Source of the DNA: Symbiodinium kawagutii
Taxonomy: Eukaryota; Sar; Dinophyceae; Suessiales; Symbiodiniaceae
Assembly (NCBI GenBank): GCA_009767595.1
Contig: VSDK01004685.1
Span: 153,420-217,419, forward strand
DNA: 64,000 nt
Direction: 5' to 3'
A program made the translations under genes and the position numbers. Shown here piece after piece: positions 33,576 through 45,203 of the stretch (positions within the stretch are counted from its first letter, which is position 1; each line of letters starts with the position of its first letter). Below the pieces are notes generated by a model. It saw only the letters and a program-made list of their open reading frames with translations, was not told the DNA's origin and did not search any database.

Positions 33576-34814
33576 CTGAAAGGCTTCTGGTGCAAATGGG
33601 TGACCTCGTTGCCCGGTACGCGCGGCTGCTCACATGGGGATGGTTGAACCATAGGATTGAACCGCCCCCATTTTCCTGGTAGGATCGAACCATGAAGCAA
33701 TCCACAAGAAACCATGAAACCTTAGCAACCACCATTCACCATTTTAAATCACCATTATCATTCACCACTATCATTCATCAACCATCATCAAACATAATGA
33801 AACATGAGCTTTTCAACCATGAAGCATCATTAATCTCAATGGTATATTCCAAAAAAATATCATGTCAACCATACCCAAATATTCCCAACACACATGGGAT
33901 CTTCATGAACCATACAGTGCTCGCACACCATGGGATCACCAATAATTAAGGGGATGCAACCGAGTATAGATGAACCATGAGGCAACATTGAATAGACATC
34001 GATCAACCACAACAGGATCTTGATTGAACATGAGATACGATCAACCATGACCAAAGAAGAACAACGCTGGTGGTTGACGATCGTTTCTCGTGCAAGTTTC
34101 TAGTGGACAACCAACGGTGTTGCCTGGGATCGCGCAACCTGCGAACCCACCCCATATGTTTTTTTGTATGTGTAGACACCAAAGTGATCACATGCAGAAG
34201 CCGTCTCTCACGCTGTGTATACATATCTTCTACAATCTACAGCTAGTCATCCGCCTCACAGCAAGAATAGCTGGCCTGCTGTGTTTGTGTGATGAACATG
34301 TCAGGTAAGTACTCAGTTCTCTTCCTGCACAAAGCTTTTTCTTTGAAGAACCACTGCTTTTGCACCCACAAAACTGTTGCACACAAGCACGACATGCTGT
34401 AATTCTACTGTAAAGAAGTAATAACCTGGGACAACCAGTATCCAGAATGGATTGAAACGAGCGCAGCAACAAAGACATCACCAAAAAATATCACTGTTAT
34501 AGGTTGTTCCAGTCTTTCCATTGAACAATAACCTCGACTCCGAAGTCGTGCTTTTTGAAGCTCCTTGCTTGCCACCTAATCTTTCTCAGTACATGGCAGC
34601 TTCAACCAGTATCAACCAATACGATTAGCCACCATGAACCATTATGCAAGGGGAATCGAGCAGTTTTAACAATTAACAACCATTTTAACCATCAAAAACC
34701 ATCAGACAACATATCAAAACCATATTATAAAACCATGTTTGATCTCCACCTCAACCGCTGTTGTGTGCTGTCAAAACCTGTCCAACGGCATGGCGTGGGG
34801 CGTTGCCAAGGTTC

Positions 34815-34859
34815 CTGACGTCCATCGCGACGCAGGCAGGACATCACATACTGCGTTTC
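34815..34859 (-). CDS. HEAT-like repeat exon
   Basis: Acceptor GGCGACCAG; 15 codons QYVMSCLRRDGRQ with ET before it, ending before GAACC (apparent GA donor). SCLRRDGR resembles the first helix and turn of a HEAT repeat. The frame is open upstream too, with GDQ in frame just before the acceptor, so the exon may be longer. Flanks: AACCATTTTAACCATC left, GGGTTGACGGTTGG right. Confidence 0.45.
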
Positions 34860-34889
34860 CTGGTCGCCGTGGGACGGCGTTGAGGTGCG

Positions 34890-35060
34890 ATGGGTTGACG
34901 GTTCAGATTGGTTCATTGATTGTTGACGGGTTGGTTGGTCGAATGATGGGTTGACTGATGGGTTGACGGATGGCTTGGTTGATTGATGGCTTGGTTGATT
35001 AACGGGTCTGTTGATTAGATTGATTAGGTCAATTGTTCATGATTGGTTGGTCGTTTCGCT
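34890..35060. repeat. GGGTTGACGGATGG repeat tract
   Basis: Degenerate tandem GATGGGTTGACGG / GATTGATGGCTTGG words on the plus strand, complementary in type to the AACCATC tract on the other side of the exon at 34815 (34560-34740). Confidence 0.65.
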
Positions 35061-35703
35061 TGTTGGAAGTTGGAATGCTTGCATTGCCAATGTTCTCACC
35101 AAACCCAGTAGGTACAGCAGTGATACACGAGACACGATACTCATACGCCCGTGACTTGGGTCTTGGTCGTTCAGTATGCTTGTTTGTGGGTTTGGCGTTA
35201 AGACATACTTACGCGGTATGTATATACTTTAGGAGAGTATGATTTGTATACATGATATACATTTCAACATGGGATGTATGCATGTACTATATTATCTTTC
35301 ATCCTGGTATAACACAAATGTACTACTTCTGGTTTATATGTTTGTTCATCTGGTACAAGTAAGTATGAGAATACACAGATTGTATTTGGTGTTTGTTTTG
35401 CTAGCATACCTACTACCCAGCCAATGGGCGAAAACCATTGGGCCTAAAAAATTGCTCAAGTGACTTCAGATTGTATCATCAATGCCCCGTTCATGAATGT
35501 GATAGTGAGGTTCAACACCTAGAACAAAGAGTTGCGTCATTTCATTGGACGCAAAAAACGTACATGGCAACATCATTGTCGTCATCACAGCGTTGATCTT
35601 GAAAAAATCATATGTGAATGAGCACGCTTTATTACAATTAATTAAGGTAAAATACTAGGATAAAATACTATAGGTAAAACACAAGGTAACATGTCAAATT
35701 CAC

Positions 35704-35796
35704 CGGAGAAATGCTCCGAAGCCGGCTGTTCTGGATCGGCCATCGCACGGACAAGCCACCAGCTGGTGGTCAATGGGTCGTAGCGAGTACAAGGAG
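35704..35796 (-). CDS. possible exon, unknown family
   Basis: Acceptor GGACCCCAG, donor GTGAAT, phase 1/1. Thirty codons include DPLTTSWWLVRAMADPEQPA. Good G/C third positions over most of its length. No family recognised. Confidence 0.4.
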
Positions 35797-35900
35797 CTGG
35801 GGTCCAGGTTCTATGGGTCAACTCAACTAACGAGTAGGTAAAACCTGGAGCTATCAACCAGCTGGCACATCGACCAGGTAGCCCTGGTAGCTATTCCTCA

Positions 35901-36005
35901 TATGGCGGTTTATTAAAATAAGGACCCCCAAAACGGTGGGTTTCGTTACTATAAATGACTATGAAAGGATGATTTGGGGGCTCCCCTATTCTGAGAAACA
36001 CCCAA
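35901..36005. mobile_element. C-family element with TA left end
   Basis: TA, TGGCGGTTTATTAAAATAAG on the left and TATTCTGAGAAACACCCAAA on the right. Confidence 0.7.
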
Positions 36006-36334
36006 ATCCACCAACACGGTGCTCCCGGTTGGTACAGCCGGTTGTGTGAGACCATCTACATCAACAAACACAATGTTGATTCGTTGTAATAACTATGGTT
36101 TCCTGTAGTTTTTCCCATCAAATCGTGGTTTCCTCTAGATTTTCCCATCAAACAGTGGTGTCCTCTAGATTTTTCGAACCCGTGGAATGATCACAATACA
36201 TACAGCTTTGATGTCGACGCACCATTCTTCGATCTTCAAGCATTCACGAACTCAAGAGTTTCTATCCACCAAAGCCCAAGGGGGGCTTTGGAAGCTGTCC
36301 AAATGTTTCCAACACGTCGTGGCCAAGAAACTTC

Positions 36335-36439
36335 CTGGCCTCTTCGCATGATCATGTAGGCAGCAGATGCCTTCAAGGGATTGTAAGGATGCGAGAGCCA
36401 CGGTAGGACCTGTGCCAGCGGCTTCATGAGCTTGATCAG
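36335..36439 (-). CDS. ARM/HEAT-like exon
   Basis: Acceptor ACAAGCCAAG, then 35 codons in phase 0 ending CAG before GAAGTT (apparent GA donor). The reading includes LMKPLAQVLPWLSHPYNPLK and ASAAYMIMRR. The L--LL---P--KA-AA-- pattern is that of an armadillo or HEAT helix set. Codon bias is intermediate. The frame is open past the donor, so the end is uncertain. Confidence 0.45.
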
Positions 36440-36725
36440 CTTGGCTTGTCATGGTGGCACTCGCCCCAAAATCGTACGAAAGATGGCCGGCTATGTGGCT
36501 ACCATGTGGATCTTCTGGTTGGTTGTTTCTCTAACCATTCAGTTAATCATAACTTAATTAAGCATGTGTTGAGAACATTTGAGAACCCCAAATGCTAGTG
36601 GTGAGCTTGGCAATGCCAAAGTGGGGCTCTAAATGACCCGTCCAACTGGATACCCATGGGCAGCCACAAGAAAAGCACAGCCATAAACTAGCACAACGCA
36701 CAATAATATCGCATCAAGTAGCGTT

Positions 36726-36828
36726 TCGGGTGATTCTCAAAGTAGGGGACCCTCCAAATCATCCCATATTGACAATGACGAGTGATAAACCAACCATTTT
36801 GGGGTCCCCTAGTAAAGAAATGACCTTT
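36726..36828. mobile_element. C-family element
   Basis: GGTGATTCTCAAAGTAGGGG left end and GGGGTCCCCTAGTAAAGAAA right end, partly diverged. Confidence 0.6.
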
Positions 36829-37400
36829 TGGACATTTGAGGGTGGCAAAGGTTTGGTCGCAGAATCGTCAGGAAGTGACCCATTTCATGCTGCTCAGAAT
36901 CATATCTGCTACTGATATGTACTGATCCTCAAGCGAGCATTGCGGAACATCCCCATAGGTTCAAGTCCTACATATTGGATTCTACCATATTCTACCAGTG
37001 GTGGGTAGACTATTTAGTAAGCTAGCCATAAATGGGATTCTAACTCACCTTCAAGGGTAATTACCATGGTTGCATCCTTGTCCCCAGCTGCACATCCGCC
37101 AATCACCCCAGTCACGACTCAACGAGCCTCTGTAAGGTCGTTACTGCTGGCCACCAGCAGTTCTCGCAAGGCCATTCGCACAGCCACGGGGGACAAGTGC
37201 TCCTTGATGTAATATGTCCTGTGGCTGCTGAACTTATTCATGATGATGTGAAGTGTCTTGGGGTATCTTAGGATCAGGATGATGTGAAATGTCGTGGGGT
37301 CACTTTGCTGCTTATGTTGCCCTCTTGTTCAGATTGCCCAAATCAACCAGCAAAATCGTTTCAGCTAAACCTCGGTCAGCCCCTTGGCTAGCATCATCTA

Positions 37401-37700
37401 TCAACATTCGTAATTTGCTGAGCAATGTTCATATACAAGTTTGCACATGAATATATACCGCAGGGAAGCACTACGGTGTTGAATTTCTTGTTGGTGCGTT
37501 CCCGCGCTGCTTGTGGAAAGCCAAGAACGGCCCAAACCTTGGGATGCCTTGAAACCAAGGGCTGAATCTAGGTATGGTCCAAGGGTGCAGCCAGAGATAA
37601 TTTCCTGAAGGCACCTTTCAGCTAGTTTACAGGGAACCATCATGAAAGACATTTGTTTATTAACTTCGTTAAGGATGTTTTTTTCAACAGCCAAATGCAT
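37401..37700 (-). other. 99-codon open frame, unknown
   Basis: Intronless minus frame with AT-ending codons like the LINE. It includes AERCLQEIISGCTLGPYLDS. Could be an old mobile-element piece. No family is recognised. Confidence 0.2.
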
Positions 37701-37814
37701 CTGTTTGCCAGGCTACATGTCAGCAATCCCTTAGCTGTCACTGAAGTAGTTGGCGAAAGGAGGAAGGCCGGACGAAAAGGGGGTTGTTGCGCAGCTGGGA
37801 TTGCTCAATTGCAC

Positions 37815-37964
37815 CTGTAACATAGGGCCAGATGAAAGGGGCAAAGTGGAACCGTCCGCCCAAGATAGCAGCGCCAAGCGCAGACAGAAGCAACATCGAG
37901 ATGCACTCGGCAGAGTTCGTGACCATGAGCCAGTTGGGCAAGAGGAAGAAGGAGAACAGGAGTG
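37815..37964 (-). CDS. membrane-protein exon, unknown family
   Basis: Acceptor TTGGAAAG, donor GTGCAA after TATGTTACAG. Forty-nine codons form two or more hydrophobic segments, including LLFSFFLLPNWLMV and ECISMLLLSALGAAILGG, then FAPFIWPYVT. Third positions are strongly C/G. It may belong with the open segments at 38190-38514 in a separate multi-pass membrane protein gene lying among the helical-repeat exons. The complementary strand is also open but has no such regular composition. Confidence 0.45.
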
Positions 37965-38182
37965 CTTTCCAAGAATGGAAAGGTAAGAACAAGCCTTTGG
38001 TGGCCCTTCATGGAGACTGGCTTAGCCATTGCAAACGTGGAGGCTCTTTCTTCTAAAGTACACTGGCTCAAGCCATAGCCCTTGTGGAATCACCACTCAG
38101 CTGCAGCTAAAGGACAGCAGCGCACAATCAAACAACTTTAGATCCGCCGCTCATAGCTGATCATCAAATAGATTCAATGCAT

Positions 38183-38425
38183 TCATGCCCTGGCCTGCAC
38201 CCCAAAAAGCACAGTGAAATAGCCGGCAAACCCAACTAGTCTACACCAGCGAGTAGGAACATGTAGGAACTGTTGGTCTTCATCCTTCCCCCCCCAGGAA
38301 AGCAGAATAGCTGGTAGATCCTTAGACAAAATAACGGCGGATGGGATGGTGATCCACCGGAAGGTCTGGCAGAACCAATCTCCCAACCCCCTGAGGCTCG
38401 GGCCGGTATTCCCAGGGACGTCCAC
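38183..38425 (-). CDS. coding-like segment, possible membrane protein
   Basis: An 80-codon open frame whose first half has strong G/C third positions and includes WFCQTFRWITIPSAVILSKD, ending in a hydrophobic VGFAGYFTVLFG stretch and a stop. It overlaps the tail of another open frame continuing from the exon at 38430, so the true splice pattern is unclear. Confidence 0.35.
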   Translation of the reverse strand: MDVPGNTGPSLRGLGDWFCQTFRWITIPSAVILSKDLPAILLSWGGKDEDQQFLHVPTRWCRLVGFAGYFTVLFGVQARA

Positions 38426-38429
38426 CTAC

Positions 38430-38514
38430 GAAGGGAATCTCTTTGCAGTAGGTGGAGTACACCATGTGCGACATCAGCTTCTGAATCACCTCACCACAGA
38501 GATGGTGAAGATCA
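38430..38514 (-). CDS. exon of unknown gene
   Basis: Acceptor GATGCTAG, canonical donor GTAGGT. Twenty-eight codons include GEVIQKLMSHMVYSTYCKEI with nearly all third positions C/G. The frame stays open beyond the donor through GRPWEYRPEPQG, so it may be a longer exon. Family not recognised. Confidence 0.45.
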
Positions 38515-39245
38515 CTAGCATCAGCGGTTGGAAATGGGAAGGCTTGAAAGCCATGGTTGAGCAATGCTAACTTAGCGATGGTTGATGCGTTTGTATGAGG
38601 ACCAAGTATTAACCATCATGTCTGATAGAAACTCATGTGACTCATGTCATGATACCTGGAGCTGTGAGAACAGCTGACCTGAAAGTTACTCTCCCTATAG
38701 CTCTCACGGCTAGGAACGGAGTTGGTTTCGCAACTCCGTTTTGGGGACCTCGGAAGCACTCCTGAGCCCAATTTTGAGTCTCCTAGCCCGCTGCAGGGCC
38801 GTAGAATTGCTGTAGTGTACCATGGTGGCACCTTCGCAAAGGATTGCACCTATCAACTCGGAACTGCTGAGTGCCACCGGTCCCAAACCAACCAGTTGAT
38901 TGCCATCAAACTTTCACAACTCAGGGGCTTCCCAGGGGATACTCCCTGGCTGAACATGTTTGGTTGAATTTGTAGTTCCAGTTCATCAATTCTGTGTGCA
39001 CATGTACATCGTAGGCAAATGTGCTCAGTAGGATGTGATCAAGCACAAATTGATAGCCATATCATAGAGCTAAGCATTTAGATATGATGTAAATCAAGAC
39101 ATGATAAGACATCCACAAACAAAACCCCTCCAAATTGAAAACTTCACCTGGTCGGTATGGGAAAATGATAGATCCTTAGCTCGCCCTTTGAAGGCCTTTA
39201 AAGGTCTAGGGCATACCCCCGGCCCCTGGTCTCCCTCCTCACGCC

Positions 39246-39334
39246 TCAGGTGACAAGGTTAGACCGCGCACGAAGCGTTGCGCCAATGGCACCATCAAGG
39301 CTTTCCAGTCGGGCCGTCGTTTGGGAGTCCATTC
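39246..39334 (-). CDS. possible terminal exon of an unknown gene
   Basis: Acceptor GCGGCCTAG, then an in-frame stretch MDSQTTARLESLDGAIGATL and a TGA stop, 28 codons with mostly G/C third positions. If real, it would end one gene here and split the helical-repeat exon series into at least two genes. An alternative donor GTCTAA lies just before the stop. Confidence 0.35.
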
Positions 39335-39956
39335 CTAGGCCGCCGAAACGGGACCCCAGAGGACGGCCCGGCAGTGTTGTGGCGAGTCGTGCGTAGCTTC
39401 ACCTTAGAGGGTGACCAATATGTATTGAGCATCTCGAACGACAAAACGTCCGGTTTTTCGTTGAGGCCATGGTTGTAAAATGTTGTTAACATCTCAATCT
39501 GTTGGGAATGGTTCGTAAGTCTAGGGACTAGTTGTACTAGCGGCGTCGCAAAACGGGGCCTTCTATTGGTGAATTCCACCTCAATCTGCATCAGCGAGGA
39601 AAATTCATAAGGCATACATGGCATACCTCGCACATAAAAAGATTAGTTAAGTACAGCTGTGGAATGACTATGCCATATCAAAGTTTGACTAGAAGGGAAT
39701 AATTTTGCAAATCTAAATGCCAAGTGACTGATCAACTCCTCAGGAAAATGTTTGTCAAGCAACCAACTATTTGTTGATACTAAAAACATGTCAATCAAAC
39801 CAGCAGCCAATCCTGCAACAAGAAACTCATCGTGCTGGTATCTGAGTGTACGTGGTATTCCCAGCACAGCGTCACAGCCAATGCTGAGGGTCTATCCCTG
39901 CCCAGGATGATCAGTTGACCTGGAATAACCATTGTCCCCCAAGAGTTGCCTGCCAC

Positions 39957-40060
39957 TACTGGTTGGTGGTTGAACCACCCCTATGAAAAAGATGCGCTCA
40001 TCAACCAACCATTTGTTAAGAACTAATAGGAAAAACAAGCACAATGACCACCAACCAGCA
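39957..40060. mobile_element. B-family element
   Basis: CTGGTTGGTGGTTGAACCAC left end, CAACCAACCATTTGTTAAGA inside, GACCACCAACCAG right end. Confidence 0.7.
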
Positions 40061-40379
40061 GCTGTTTAACCATTTTTAACCACCAGTTTGTTGCTTATTA
40101 TCCCCTATGATTATAACCATTATCAACCATGGTTACAACCACCAACCAAACAACATCGTCATCGTTGTTGACGGCATCCCCAAGTTGACTGCTGTTTCAG
40201 TCACAAGCACCAAGCGCGTCGAGGATCAAAGACTGTCTGATACAGCAACGAGTGACCTGAGGGGCGCAGGATGACCACACCCGACTGAGTGACTGCCACT
40301 TAGTGGTCTAGATCAAATGATTTGGGAGGTCCTCCGTTTTGAGAAGCACCCACTTGGTTCCCATTGAGGAGGAGCTGGA

Positions 40380-40660
40380 GATGCAAATTCGGGACAACCA
40401 CAACAACAAAAGTGACAACCGCTAGAACGGTAGCGCGGTCAACGACAATAGCAACGACAAAACCCCCAACAAAACCACCACCACCACCAAAACCAGCAAC
40501 AACAGCAGCAGCAGCAACTCCACAAGAATGGCAAACAAAATAGAAAACAATAACAGTCCTGACAAAGAAAAGAACTGCCGCAATAGCATCATGATCAACA
40601 ACAGCCAATACCAACCACATAACCACCCTGCACAGAAACCCCAGGTATCAACATCCCATT
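40380..40660. repeat. CAA/CAC/CAG-rich low-complexity stretch
   Basis: ACAACCACAACAACAAAAG and CACCACCACCAAAACCAGC type sequence. It underlies the N-terminal half of a 171-codon plus frame (40528-41043). The second half of that frame (40740-41040), for example DDLHWENHQAAWGLQGYILR, looks more protein-like but is unrecognised. Confidence 0.6.
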
Positions 40661-41284
40661 TGTCAGCCAGTCGACACACACATCCGCACAAAACACATGT
40701 ATTTCAACGTCAAACAACAAAAATATCAAAGCTGGATCACCATGTCTTCAGCTTACCCTTTGCAAGGAATGCTTTATGGCTTCCAGCGAGAAGTAACTTA
40801 GAAGACGGGACCAGCATGAACCATCCAACGATTTCCCATGTCGAGCTCTATAGGGATTTGTCAATAAATGGAGTCGCCTTAAATGATGATTTACATTGGG
40901 AAAACCACCAAGCAGCTTGGGGCTTACAGGGGTACATCCTTCGTGGACAGCCCCTACAGTTAGTGAATCAACCAGTGTTTGAATGGCCAACCAGTGATCC
41001 AACTATCCGTCGATCAATCAATCATGGGCTAACTATTTGTTGAGCAATGGCTGATCATGAACCACCATATTTCTGCTAACCGTTAACCATTGGTTACTCG
41101 GTTGTCTAGTTTAAAACTATGGTGGTTCTACCATAAAACAACCATTGCCCAACCATTAAAACTATGGTTGTTCTACCGTTGTCTATCTTTTTATGGCCAT
41201 AGCCAACCATGTCTATGTTCACCGATTAATCTCGTGGCACATGGCCAACCGTGTCTAGTTTTGCTTCTGCCACGAGCGGCTCAC

Positions 41285-41375
41285 CCTGGATCGGCTGATT
41301 GGGTCATGATCCGCCCACCGGACCGGTCACCCGCTGTCAAGGGACTCAAGAGGCAGTAGAGATTCAGCGCCAAAC
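41285..41375 (-). CDS. HEAT-like repeat exon
   Basis: Acceptor GACCCGCCAG, canonical donor GTGAGC, phase 1/2. Twenty-nine full codons include ALNLYCLLSPLTAGDRSGGR. An AL--LC-LSP--AGDR pattern agrees with a helical repeat. Flanks have the typical polarity: AACCATT tracts on the plus left (41040-41270) and TTAATGATTGTTAATGG on the right (41400-41800). Confidence 0.5.
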
Positions 41376-41399
41376 CTGGCGGGTCAACGATGGCGCAGC

Positions 41400-41830
41400 A
41401 GTTCCAACAACGAAAAAGGTGCTTAATGATTGTTAATGGTAGCCAATGATGTTCAATGATGGTTGAATGGATTGGTGGAAGATAGTAGTTGTATAATAAT
41501 TAGGGGTTGATGATCGTTAGTGTGACAAAAGCAAACATGAAGGATAGAAGTGAAAAACACAGTTGCAAGCATTAACTTTGATAAGCCAACAGCCCGTTAA
41601 TGATAGACAATGATGTTCAATGATGGTTAACTAGGATGGTGGAAAATAGTGACTAATTGAGGTTGATTGTAGCGTTGACGATGGCCAATGATGCTCAGTG
41701 AAAGATGATGGTTCAGGATGGCTAATGCTTTGATGTTGAATGATGATGAATGATGTTCAATGATTCGATGGCAAAATTGCTAATCATGCCCAAATATAGC
41801 TAAACAATGCTAAACATATGGGAGAAGAAC
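41400..41830. repeat. TTCAATGATGGTT degenerate repeat tract
   Basis: Repeated AATGATGTTCAATGATGG words follow the exon at 41285 on the plus strand (that is, the start of the downstream intron's neighbour in transcript sense). No coding content. Confidence 0.6.
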
Positions 41831-42548
41831 TGACAAGCGGTTGAATCCTGGTCAGTGTATCAGCTGTTCATTCACAAGAAATATTTCATGGATTGCAAGG
41901 ATCCCAAGTAAAACACATCGATTCAAACGAGCCCCCACACCCATGATTGATCAACTTCCATGGTTTGGCAACAGCCATGGGCTTATCAGAAGGTCTTTTT
42001 CGGCCGGCTGCTATTCATTGGCCTGTTCACAACGCCAGCGTTTTGTGGGGATTCCCATGTCATTGGCTTATGTAGTCCCACGCAGTCAACAATGGTTACG
42101 CTGGTTCATGATTCTAATGATGACTAAAAGATACTGAAAGGGGTCATTTTTCCAATGTTAATCTTGGTTGATCCCAGCTCCAATGCTTCATGCTGGCTCA
42201 TGATGACGAATCTAATGGTTCAACATGTTAATCATCTTGGTTGATCATCGTCAATGAGACATCATCAAACAATGAATTATAGTGGTTAAGACTCCATGGC
42301 AAAAATCTTGATTCATCAGACTTCATCCTGGTTCATGATGCGTACACTCGTGCACCCGCCACTGCTCACGCCACGGATCATCATGGAGAGCAAAGATACC
42401 CAGTTCTCAGTTGGTATCCAGCAGTTCATCATCCTTTGGTCACTTGATCGTGTTCGTTGGTTTCTTCATATTCTTCATCAAGTTGGGTGCTTATTGGTCC
42501 ATCATTAGTTGGTCGTTGTTAGTTGGTGTATATCCATCTGATTCTCAT

Positions 42549-42648
42549 TCTGGTTGGTGGTTTCAACCCCTATGAACAATTTCAGTCAACCAACCATTTG
42601 TTAAGAATTACTAGGGAAAAGAAAAATGTTTGAATACACCATCCAGTA
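42549..42648. mobile_element. B-family element
   Basis: TGGTTGGTGGTTTCAACCCC left end, complete CAACCAACCATTTGTTAAGA interior and a slightly diverged right end ACACCATCCAG. Confidence 0.7.
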
Positions 42649-42859
42649 GTTGTTTAACCCTTATTGTTGCTTATTATCCCCTATTATTAACCACTACTAA
42701 CCCATGGTTAAAACCACCAACCACCATCCCTGATTCAGCATTACTGGACTACAATTTGGTCTACAAAGACCTGTAACATGGACAGGTGAACGATGTTCAC
42801 AGGTACCTAGGGGCCCTGGTCATAGATTTGGGAGTCCCAGGGGCCACCCACAGCCTCTT

Positions 42860-42966
42860 GCAGATTTGGCCCGTGCGGTGTCACTCTCGAAGCAATAATG
42901 TCCTTGGGAAGGGTCCAAAGCTGTGCCTGATGAATCCCTGCAGATTAGGCATTCTGCAGCAGATTC
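42860..42966 (-). CDS. possible exon with a C-x2-C pair
   Basis: The minus frame reads ESAAECLICRDSSGTALDPS and continues with another Cys. The ECLIC-x-D start recalls RING-type zinc fingers, but the later Cys/His ligands are not convincing. Boundaries unclear. The plus strand is also open. Confidence 0.25.
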
Positions 42967-43339
42967 CAATAAAAGGACTATGACCAGTGACTAGGACATA
43001 CTAGAATCATGCCATATCATCTGCCAACGTGCTGACCCCAACATGCGTACTATGACCTTTCTATCAACAGCTTGGGTTTGACACAGGTATATAATGCTGA
43101 AAGCTTCACGGAGCAACCGGGATTCCTCGCTCCAATGATGATCTATGATTTGTCCGCAACAAACAATCTGTTACTGCGTGCTGGTTGAATCACGCCTATG
43201 AAAACTACTAGCCAATCAACCAAAAAATATCAGTCGACCAGTTTACATCTCAGGATCAAGACCCGGATGAGGATGATGAGGATGGGAATAATGATCACAA
43301 TGCCGCATCTGCTGATGACAATGGAAATGATGGTATGTA

Positions 43340-43406
43340 AGATGGTGGTGATGATGATGAAGATGATGATGAAGATGATGATGAAGATGAAGATGAAAAT
43401 GAAGAC

Positions 43407-43451
<45 letters not shown>

Positions 43452-43515
43452 CAATGATGACGACGACGACGACGACGATGATGATGATGATGATGACGAT
43501 GATGATGGCGATATG
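43340..43515. repeat. ATG/ACG trinucleotide array
   Basis: Long GAT/ATG array with GAA interruptions at the left and a run of GAC units at about 43458-43478. Poly-Asp, poly-Met and poly-Ile frames are artefacts. Confidence 0.9.
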
Positions 43516-44028
43516 ATGTGATCATGGCGATGAGGCGATGATGGTCTCGATCTTTATCTCAATGACTGGCCGGCGCCTTCCACTATTTCCACTCAAATGG
43601 CAAAGTGATTCTAGGGATGGAAAACAAAATTGAATCCCCGGGGACAGCCATCGGTTGGTATCTCCCAAACCTCCAGTAGCAATCCCTATCTTGGTGGGAT
43701 CTGTTCGCAAGGACCATGAAAAACCGCCTGCAACTGTCACCAACCACGACCACCCAAGCGGGACACCATACCACTGTGTGCCCGTTGAGTTGATCCATGC
43801 GTCCCAAAGAACTCAGTAGGATCTCGATGCACCTGCGAAGTGTCACAGGTGGTGAGCTTCACCACTGTGTTCACTGACTCGCCAGGCTTGAGCTTTATCT
43901 ACCAAAATGAATACCCTCTAGTAAACTAACATGGCAATGAGAAATCCACCATTTTGTTAGGAAACCCTGGGAAATGATTCATTTATGGTGGATTTTCCAT
44001 TGCCATGTTGGTTCACCAGAGTGTAACT

Positions 44029-44190
44029 GCTTGGTGGTTGAAACACCTCTTTGCCAAATATTAGTCAATCATGCACACCAAGGCGGACAACGTCGCTGCC
44101 CCCAACCCGCAAGCCCGCAGCTCACGCATTGGTCCTTTGATCTGTTGCTAGGGAAAATAGAACATGTTTAAAACCACCAATCAAATAAGG
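44029..44190. mobile_element. B-family element interrupted by a GC-rich island
   Basis: Left part CTTGGTGGTTGAAACACCTC to ATTAGTCAATCA and right part GCTAGGGAAAATAGAACATG to AAAACCACCAATC match the halves of other B copies. About 70 bp of GC-rich sequence lies between. Confidence 0.6.
44079..44120 (-). CDS. possible 42-bp micro-exon inside a B element
   Basis: Acceptor AATGCGTGAG and donor GTGTGC frame 14 codons, LRACGLGAATLSAL, all but a few ending in G or C, phase 0/0. It is the only GC-rich piece within 500 bp. It might be an exon bracketed by the two halves of a mobile element, or a short GC-rich insertion of other origin. Confidence 0.35.
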
Positions 44191-44951
44191 TCAAACACTG
44201 GTCAGGCAACATTGATCATATGGCCAAACATTTGATAAATCACGTTGATGAGTCCAGGGATCGTTTCATAAGCAACCTAATTGGATAACGATGGCTGATG
44301 ACGGTCAGCAATGGGTAATGATGGTTGATGCTGGCTCAGAATGGTTGATAAGAGTCACCTAAGATCACCGGCACTCTGAACCAGCTAGCCCACGTTGCAC
44401 CTAGACGTGATCAACCAAAGGTTTGGGAAACTGGCAATATCAGTAATCGAGTAAATGTTTCTATTCATGACAACCATCATCAATTCAAAAATGTCATTCC
44501 CTGGTTTCCAATCCAAACATAGCAAGTTTGGATGCTTGCGGTGTTGGCCATTCAAACTCCGCAGGATTCAACTGTAACTGAGGGCACGTAGAAACCTACA
44601 TGCGCTTGCCCAAAAGCCCGGCAGCGGAGGTTAAATTCAAAATTTTCATGCATTTTCAAGTGATTGTAGGGTCCACCAGCCTATCGATATCCCCACACCA
44701 ACGCACCGATCATTGCCTCCAGTCCAAAAGTCACAGGAATGCTATTTGTAATCGCTTCTGAATTGCAATTAACTAGCAGCTATGATTACTGCTGTATTAG
44801 CTATGCTGTTGGTTAGGCAGCTATGAATAGCTACATTTAGCTACGGCTATTGGCTATGCTGTTGGTTAGCTCTGACCGACTGATTTCATTGGTGCAGTTG
44901 CTCTGGCGAGGAATGGACGCTGAACCCCCAACGCTTGGACCGTCGATTCGC

Positions 44952-45037
44952 CCCGAGGCGCTTCATCTTCTGGTCCATCTGAAGGAATTCGCATTGCCGC
45001 TTCATCAACATGATCAAGACCTCCAGAGCATCCTCGC
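44952..45037 (-). CDS. possible exon, unknown family
   Basis: Acceptor GTTGATCTTAG, apparent GC donor before GCGAAT. Codons include EDALEVLIMLMKRQCEFLQM in a long amphipathic helix. The plus strand is open over the same stretch with similar bias, so strand choice rests on the splice sites and on the neighbours. Confidence 0.35.
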
Positions 45038-45203
45038 CTAAGATCAACCAGGTAGCCACTGCTGAGTTCTTGGGCAAGTGGAGTCATAGGGGAAACAGCC
45101 ATATATTGAAGATGGGTGCATGGCTCGGCCATTGATTCAGCTTCTGAACAGCGCAAGGAATTGGTGATCAGCGTATATCAGGCAGCTCAATGATTCCAGA
45201 ATC

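Noticed and set aside
40528-41043. 171-codon plus frame taken as a gene
   Set aside because: First half is translated CAA/CAC low-complexity DNA; the second half lacks any recognised domain or splice sites.
43198-43521. 107-codon frame ending in a long poly-Asp run, and complementary poly-Ile frame
   Set aside because: Translation of an ATG/GAC trinucleotide array; the same occurs at 2396, 16390 and 22759.
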